Assembly: GCA_934096125.1 (NCBI GenBank)
Contig: CAKOLB010000002.1
Coordinates: forward strand, 62,001 to 126,000
Reading direction: 5' to 3'
DNA from: an uncultured Bacilli bacterium
Lineage (GTDB): Bacteria; Bacillota_I; Bacilli_A; RF39; UBA660
Length of the DNA: 64,000 nt
In this document: positions 61,011 to 64,000 of the stretch, in pieces
Layout of the letters: every line of letters begins with the position of its first letter
How positions within the stretch are numbered: position 1 is the stretch's first letter
Program-made: the position numbers and the translations under genes
Notes under the pieces: model-generated
Databases searched by the model: none
What the model saw: only the letters and a program-made list of their open reading frames with translations
What the model was told of the DNA's origin: nothing

Positions 61011-61817
61011 TTATTTTTCAGGTAAATCAAGTTTAGCTATTTCTTGTTTTATTTTTTCTACTTCTTCATCCTCAAAAATTCCAAATTCAATTGCTCTTTT
61101 TCCACAATCATTTATGAAGTTTATATCTTTAGTTCTAAGAGCTTTTTGGACTATTTTCTTTAGATTTATGTGCTCCTTTACAGCATTTATATACTCCATT
61201 AAATAATAAGCATCTTTTTGCTCGATGTAATAATCTTCTATTGCATCTAAATTTTGGTTTTCACTTGCGTAATTAAAAGCAAGTCGCCACAAGCCTTCCC
61301 TATTATCATTATTTATAGCTTTGGAAACTAATCTTGCAAAAGTTTCGGGGGAGAGTTTTAAAGGTTTTGGGACAGATATATACTGCGTTATAAATTTTAG
61401 AAGTTCATCAATACTTATTTCTTGCAAGTGTTCTTGATACACTTTATTATTAACTAATAATGAACTCAACTTTTCATACCTTGGTCCACTATCACGCTTG
61501 GCCGCTTTATCTTCAAGTAGCTCGGTATATTTTTTGCTTAGAAATTCTTTTGTATTTTCGTTTAAATTTGAATTTTTTCTTATTTTTTCTATTACCTTTA
61601 AAATATTGTTAATAGTTTTTATTCTTGTGATTTCTTCTTCATCAATTATTATATCTGTGCTACTTATAATATTTTGAACATCTTTTAAAAGCGAAGAGAT
61701 ATTAGTAATGTCTGCAAAAGATAATTTAGTTTTATCAATGTTTGTAAGTTCCAATAATAACTCTTCACTGTTTATAAAACGATTAACATATCTATATACT
61801 ATATTTAATAATTGCAT
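61011..61817 (-). CDS. Helical repeat-like protein, unknown function
   Basis: This 268-aa all-helical, charged protein has no signal or membrane segment. The C-terminal half (GLWRLAFNYASENQNLDAIE, DYYIEQKDAYYLMEYINAVK) looks like helical repeats. It is monocistronic between comEB and tRNA-Leu. No family is recognised. Confidence 0.6.
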   Translation of the reverse strand: MQLLNIVYRYVNRFINSEELLLELTNIDKTKLSFADITNISSLLKDVQNIISSTDIIIDEEEITRIKTINNILKVIEKIRKNSNLNENTKEFLSKKYTELLEDKAAKRDSGPRYEKLSSLLVNNKVYQEHLQEISIDELLKFITQYISVPKPLKLSPETFARLVSKAINNDNREGLWRLAFNYASENQNLDAIEDYYIEQKDAYYLMEYINAVKEHINLKKIVQKALRTKDINFINDCGKRAIEFGIFEDEEVEKIKQEIAKLDLPEK

Positions 61818-61939
61818 TTATATCACCTTTTTGTTTTTATAGAACGAATTTTTAACTTTTTTCGTTCTATGGATTATTTTTTAAAACTAACATTTAATTT
61901 TACTAAAAATAATAATTATTTAATGATTAACCAATAAAT

Positions 61940-61965
61940 AAAAAAACGAACTTATGAAAAGCTCG
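61940..61965 (-). terminator. Terminator after tRNA-Leu
   Basis: CGAGCTT-TTCAT-AAGTTCG (one G-U pair) followed by seven T on the minus strand. Confidence 0.7.
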
Positions 61966-61978
61966 AGAAATTCTATCT

Positions 61979-62065
61979 TGGTGCCTGTATCCAGACTCGA
62001 ACTGGAACTCCACAAGTGAAAATAGATTTTGAGTCTATCGCGTCTACCAATTCCGCCATACAGGC
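61979..62065 (-). tRNA. tRNA-Leu(CAA) with encoded CCA
   Basis: This 87-nt class II tRNA on the minus strand starts GCCTGTATGGCGGAATTGG. The anticodon loop CTCAAAA gives CAA, and a variable arm TTTTCACTTGTGGAG follows. The T arm is CCAGTTCGAGTCTGG and the acceptor end TACAGGC-A-CCA. Confidence 0.95.
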
Positions 62066-62117
62066 AACTACAAGTTAATTATACCATACTTTTGGCGGTT
62101 GTGGGAAATAAATTTTG

Positions 62118-62549
62118 TTAATCTAAAGAGACATATTTACTAAACCATTTAGAAAACTCATCCAATGATTTATAATATTTTTCATCTTTTTCACTATCAG
62201 CCTTTAAATAAGTTTTTATTTTTCCTTTATCATATATAATGACTGTTGGAAAATACTTTACAGCATCACTTGCTTTACTGTTATCTATTTGGGTGCTTAT
62301 AATGTGATAAAAGCTTAAGTTTTCTTTTTCTAAAAATTTCTCTAGCAGCTTTCGAAACTCACTTGATGTTGGACAACTTGGTAGAGAAATAAATAAGACA
62401 AAACTTTCTTTGCTTTTCTCTAAATCTAAAAGCTTTTTATTATCTATTTCAATTAGGTTTTCAGCACTTTGATAATTATCACTTAGTTTTATTTTATTAT
62501 TACATCCACAAAGTAAAAGAAGAAGAAAAAATAAAATTAATTTTTTCAA
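62118..62549 (-). CDS. Thioredoxin-like lipoprotein
   Basis: This 143-aa protein's lipobox LLLLLCGC gives a membrane lipoprotein. The thioredoxin fold is suggested by FVLFISLPSCPTSSEF and the cis-proline segment KYFPTVIIYDKGK. The active site has one Cys (PSCPTS) rather than CxxC, so it may act in a monothiol or structural role. It overlaps the rhodanese lipoprotein gene by four bases. Confidence 0.75.
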   Translation of the reverse strand: MKKLILFFLLLLLCGCNNKIKLSDNYQSAENLIEIDNKKLLDLEKSKESFVLFISLPSCPTSSEFRKLLEKFLEKENLSFYHIISTQIDNSKASDAVKYFPTVIIYDKGKIKTYLKADSEKDEKYYKSLDEFSKWFSKYVSLD

Positions 62550-63220
62550 CTTTTCACCTCATGAAGATTTGTAAAATCAATATCGTGGTATGTAACTTTC
62601 CAAAAATCATAAGAAACTTTTTTATGACTTTCATTTTTGACAATTACTTTATTTTTTCCATTATAATACCAGTATCCACCGACATTATAAATATTATTTT
62701 CATTCCAACCTAAAGCGACTAAAAGATTTTTCATTTGGCCAGCATAACCGCCACCGCCGCACATTAAAAATATCTTTTTATCTTGAGGAAATAAATACTT
62801 TAATATTTCTTCAGACTCTTCATAATTGGCTTTGTAATTACCATTATCATCTAAAGTATATAAAGTTTTACCAGTATATGTTACTCCAACTTCATCAGGA
62901 AGATTTGTCACGTTAACAATTAAAGGATAAGGTACAACTTCAAAACCTTTAACAAAACCAGATAGGTATGAGTCTCCACCAATAGCTTCATAATTACCTG
63001 GGTCTTTAAGCATTCGCATATCTCGGTAAATACTATCAGAACGATTTAAATAATTATCAATAGTCTCTTCATTAATATTTTTATCAATACCAAAATTTCC
63101 CCTGATACCACTTGTAACCTCTGGCAAAGGTAGTTTTGCTAAGTCATCATCTTTTGATGTGCAACCAGTTAAACTTAACAAAATTAAAATCATCGTAAAT
63201 ATTTTTTTCATTTTCTTCAC
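62546..63220 (-). CDS. Rhodanese-like lipoprotein
   Basis: This 224-aa protein has lipobox LTGC. A rhodanese domain is indicated by PLIVNVTNLPDE, KKIFLMCGGGGYAGQMKNLL (active-site Cys followed by a loop) and NNIYNVGGYW. It probably handles sulfur or senses thiols at the outer membrane face. It is coupled to the thioredoxin-like lipoprotein, suggesting a shared redox or persulfide role (inference). Confidence 0.78.
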   Translation of the reverse strand: MKKMKKIFTMILILLSLTGCTSKDDDLAKLPLPEVTSGIRGNFGIDKNINEETIDNYLNRSDSIYRDMRMLKDPGNYEAIGGDSYLSGFVKGFEVVPYPLIVNVTNLPDEVGVTYTGKTLYTLDDNGNYKANYEESEEILKYLFPQDKKIFLMCGGGGYAGQMKNLLVALGWNENNIYNVGGYWYYNGKNKVIVKNESHKKVSYDFWKVTYHDIDFTNLHEVKS

Positions 63221-63286
63221 CCAAAAACAGCATACAACAAATTTGCTGAAGAGTAAATAAATTGTAGGTTTAGTTTATATCAACTG

Positions 63287-63811
63287 CTAGTTGAGAATGC
63301 CATAGCCAAGTTTTAAGAAGTCAAAAAACAAAAATTTATGAGGTGGATAAAAAGTTAGAAGAATAAAAAGAAAAAATCCAAGTACTACGATTATCATCGG
63401 TAAAATAGTGATGTTACATTCTTTAGCCATACTTATCTTTTGGCCAATTACTTCCATTAAAGCATAAGTTATAAACATTAAACTAATAGCAAAAATCATA
63501 TTTTCACCGGTAAGTAAGTAGATAGGTACAAAAATGATTAAATAAAAAATTATGCCTAAAATTGGTTTGGTTGCTAGTTCGACTGCCCAATTGTTTTTAG
63601 AAATATTAAATTTATGGCATAAAAAGGTTTCGAAAAGACTACCAAGGATTATGGTGTAATAAATTATTTTCATATGTTCCCAAATGCTTTCATTAACAGG
63701 AAAAATTAAAGCAGTTAAATTATTTGGAAACCAGTCATAGATAAAATGCCATAAGAAAGATAATAAAAAAACAAAGAAAACATTAATAATGCGTACTTTT
63801 TTTAAAGTCAT
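63287..63811 (-). CDS. DUF6512-like membrane protein
   Basis: This 174-aa protein has about five membrane helices. It has FLWHFIYDWFPNNLTALIFP, VNESIWEHMKIIYY and ALMEVIGQKIS. The VNESIWEHxK motif is typical of DUF6512. The function is unknown. Confidence 0.75.
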   Translation of the reverse strand: MTLKKVRIINVFFVFLLSFLWHFIYDWFPNNLTALIFPVNESIWEHMKIIYYTIILGSLFETFLCHKFNISKNNWAVELATKPILGIIFYLIIFVPIYLLTGENMIFAISLMFITYALMEVIGQKISMAKECNITILPMIIVVLGFFLFILLTFYPPHKFLFFDFLKLGYGILN

Positions 63812-63858
63812 GTCTATATCACCTTAGTAATATTATGAGTCAGACTTTTAAATTAATA

Positions 63859-64000
63859 CTAGTTTTCCTTGTATATAGATGTAAAAAGGTTTGTTTCTTC
63901 TTCATTTTGATCACTTACTTCTGGAAGCTTTGGTAAGTCATCAAGAGTTGCTAAACCAAAATAATCTAAAAATTCTTTAGTTGTTTTATATAGGTTAGGT
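63859..64000 (-). CDS. scpB: ScpB C-terminus (chromosome segregation and condensation), cut by window edge
   Basis: The last 46 residues are visible: PNLYKTTKEFLDYFGLATLD, DLPKLPEVSDQNEE and a stop at 63859. The RPxLYGTTxxFLxYFGLxSLxDLPxL pattern is the ScpB C-terminal winged helix. ScpB is the kleisin-associated subunit of SMC-ScpAB. The rest lies beyond the window. Confidence 0.88.
   Translation of the reverse strand, partial: PNLYKTTKEFLDYFGLATLDDLPKLPEVSDQNEEETNLFTSIYKEN

Overview
This window looks like the chromosome of a very AT-rich, low-GC, walled and spore-forming member of the Bacillota, probably a Bacilli/Erysipelotrichia-type gut lineage. The reasoning: wall genes (murG, murB, ftsQ, class A and class B PBPs, a SEDS protein), sporulation genes (sigG, CotZ/Y-like, CotD-like, YlbD/YlbE-like and two YjcZ-like mini-proteins), a type B RNase P RNA beside gpsB with recU-ponA divergent from it (as in Bacillus), a tyrS T-box, and AGGAGG-type ribosome binding sites. 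No taxonomic search was possible. Most genes lie on the minus strand.

Layout. 1-3.6 kb: the edge of an AAA ATPase + RloB-like defence pair, then sigG and efp-rpmG. 3.7-9.4 kb: an accessory region with two long paralogous surface proteins (4715-6241 and 7812-9350), transposase wreckage (ISAs1-, IS30- and IS4-like), a short ORF broken by a 29-bp tandem repeat, and direct repeats. 9.4-18.9 kb: a PBP, endonuclease IV, a Fic relic, a deacetylase, an ABC exporter, a Xer recombinase and a short paralogue of the surface-protein stalk. 19-21 kb: a second ATPase + TOPRIM-like pair. 21-31 kb: housekeeping operons (murG-murB-ftsQ-queH; mscL-ygjP-like-trmH-rimM-trmD). 31-33 kb: an orphan prepilin, a decayed surface-protein paralogue, an XRE relic and ylbD/ylbE. 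33-41 kb: parE-parC, a NatAB-like ABC exporter, spore mini-proteins and prsA. 42-43 kb: a complete type III toxin-antitoxin locus with three 36-nt ToxI repeats. 43-52 kb: an orphan EIIB-like protein, RodA/FtsW, tyrS with its T-box beside tRNA-Ala, rpoZ, a nuclease-prepilin operon and a decayed NERD gene. 52-58 kb: cotD, a frameshifted GNAT gene, pgsA-rodZ, rnpB-gpsB and recU-ponA. 58-64 kb: relics, comEB-srtB-aldolase, tRNA-Leu, two lipoproteins and the edge of scpB.

The most striking observation is in the two long surface proteins. They are almost identical for about 20 residues before a block near the C-terminus. In that block 15 of 35-40 residues differ, almost all by first- or second-codon-position changes, and most changes have an adenine in one copy. 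Both blocks end in an invariant VVRPSFNL and have a G/C-rich codon composition alien to the rest of the gene. This is the signature of variable regions (VRs) of a diversity-generating retroelement (DGR). No template repeat or reverse transcriptase is visible in the window, so a DGR acting in trans is an inference. The stalk/signal-peptide module of these proteins occurs at five loci here, two of them pseudogenes that lost the variable domain and one a stand-alone stalk protein.
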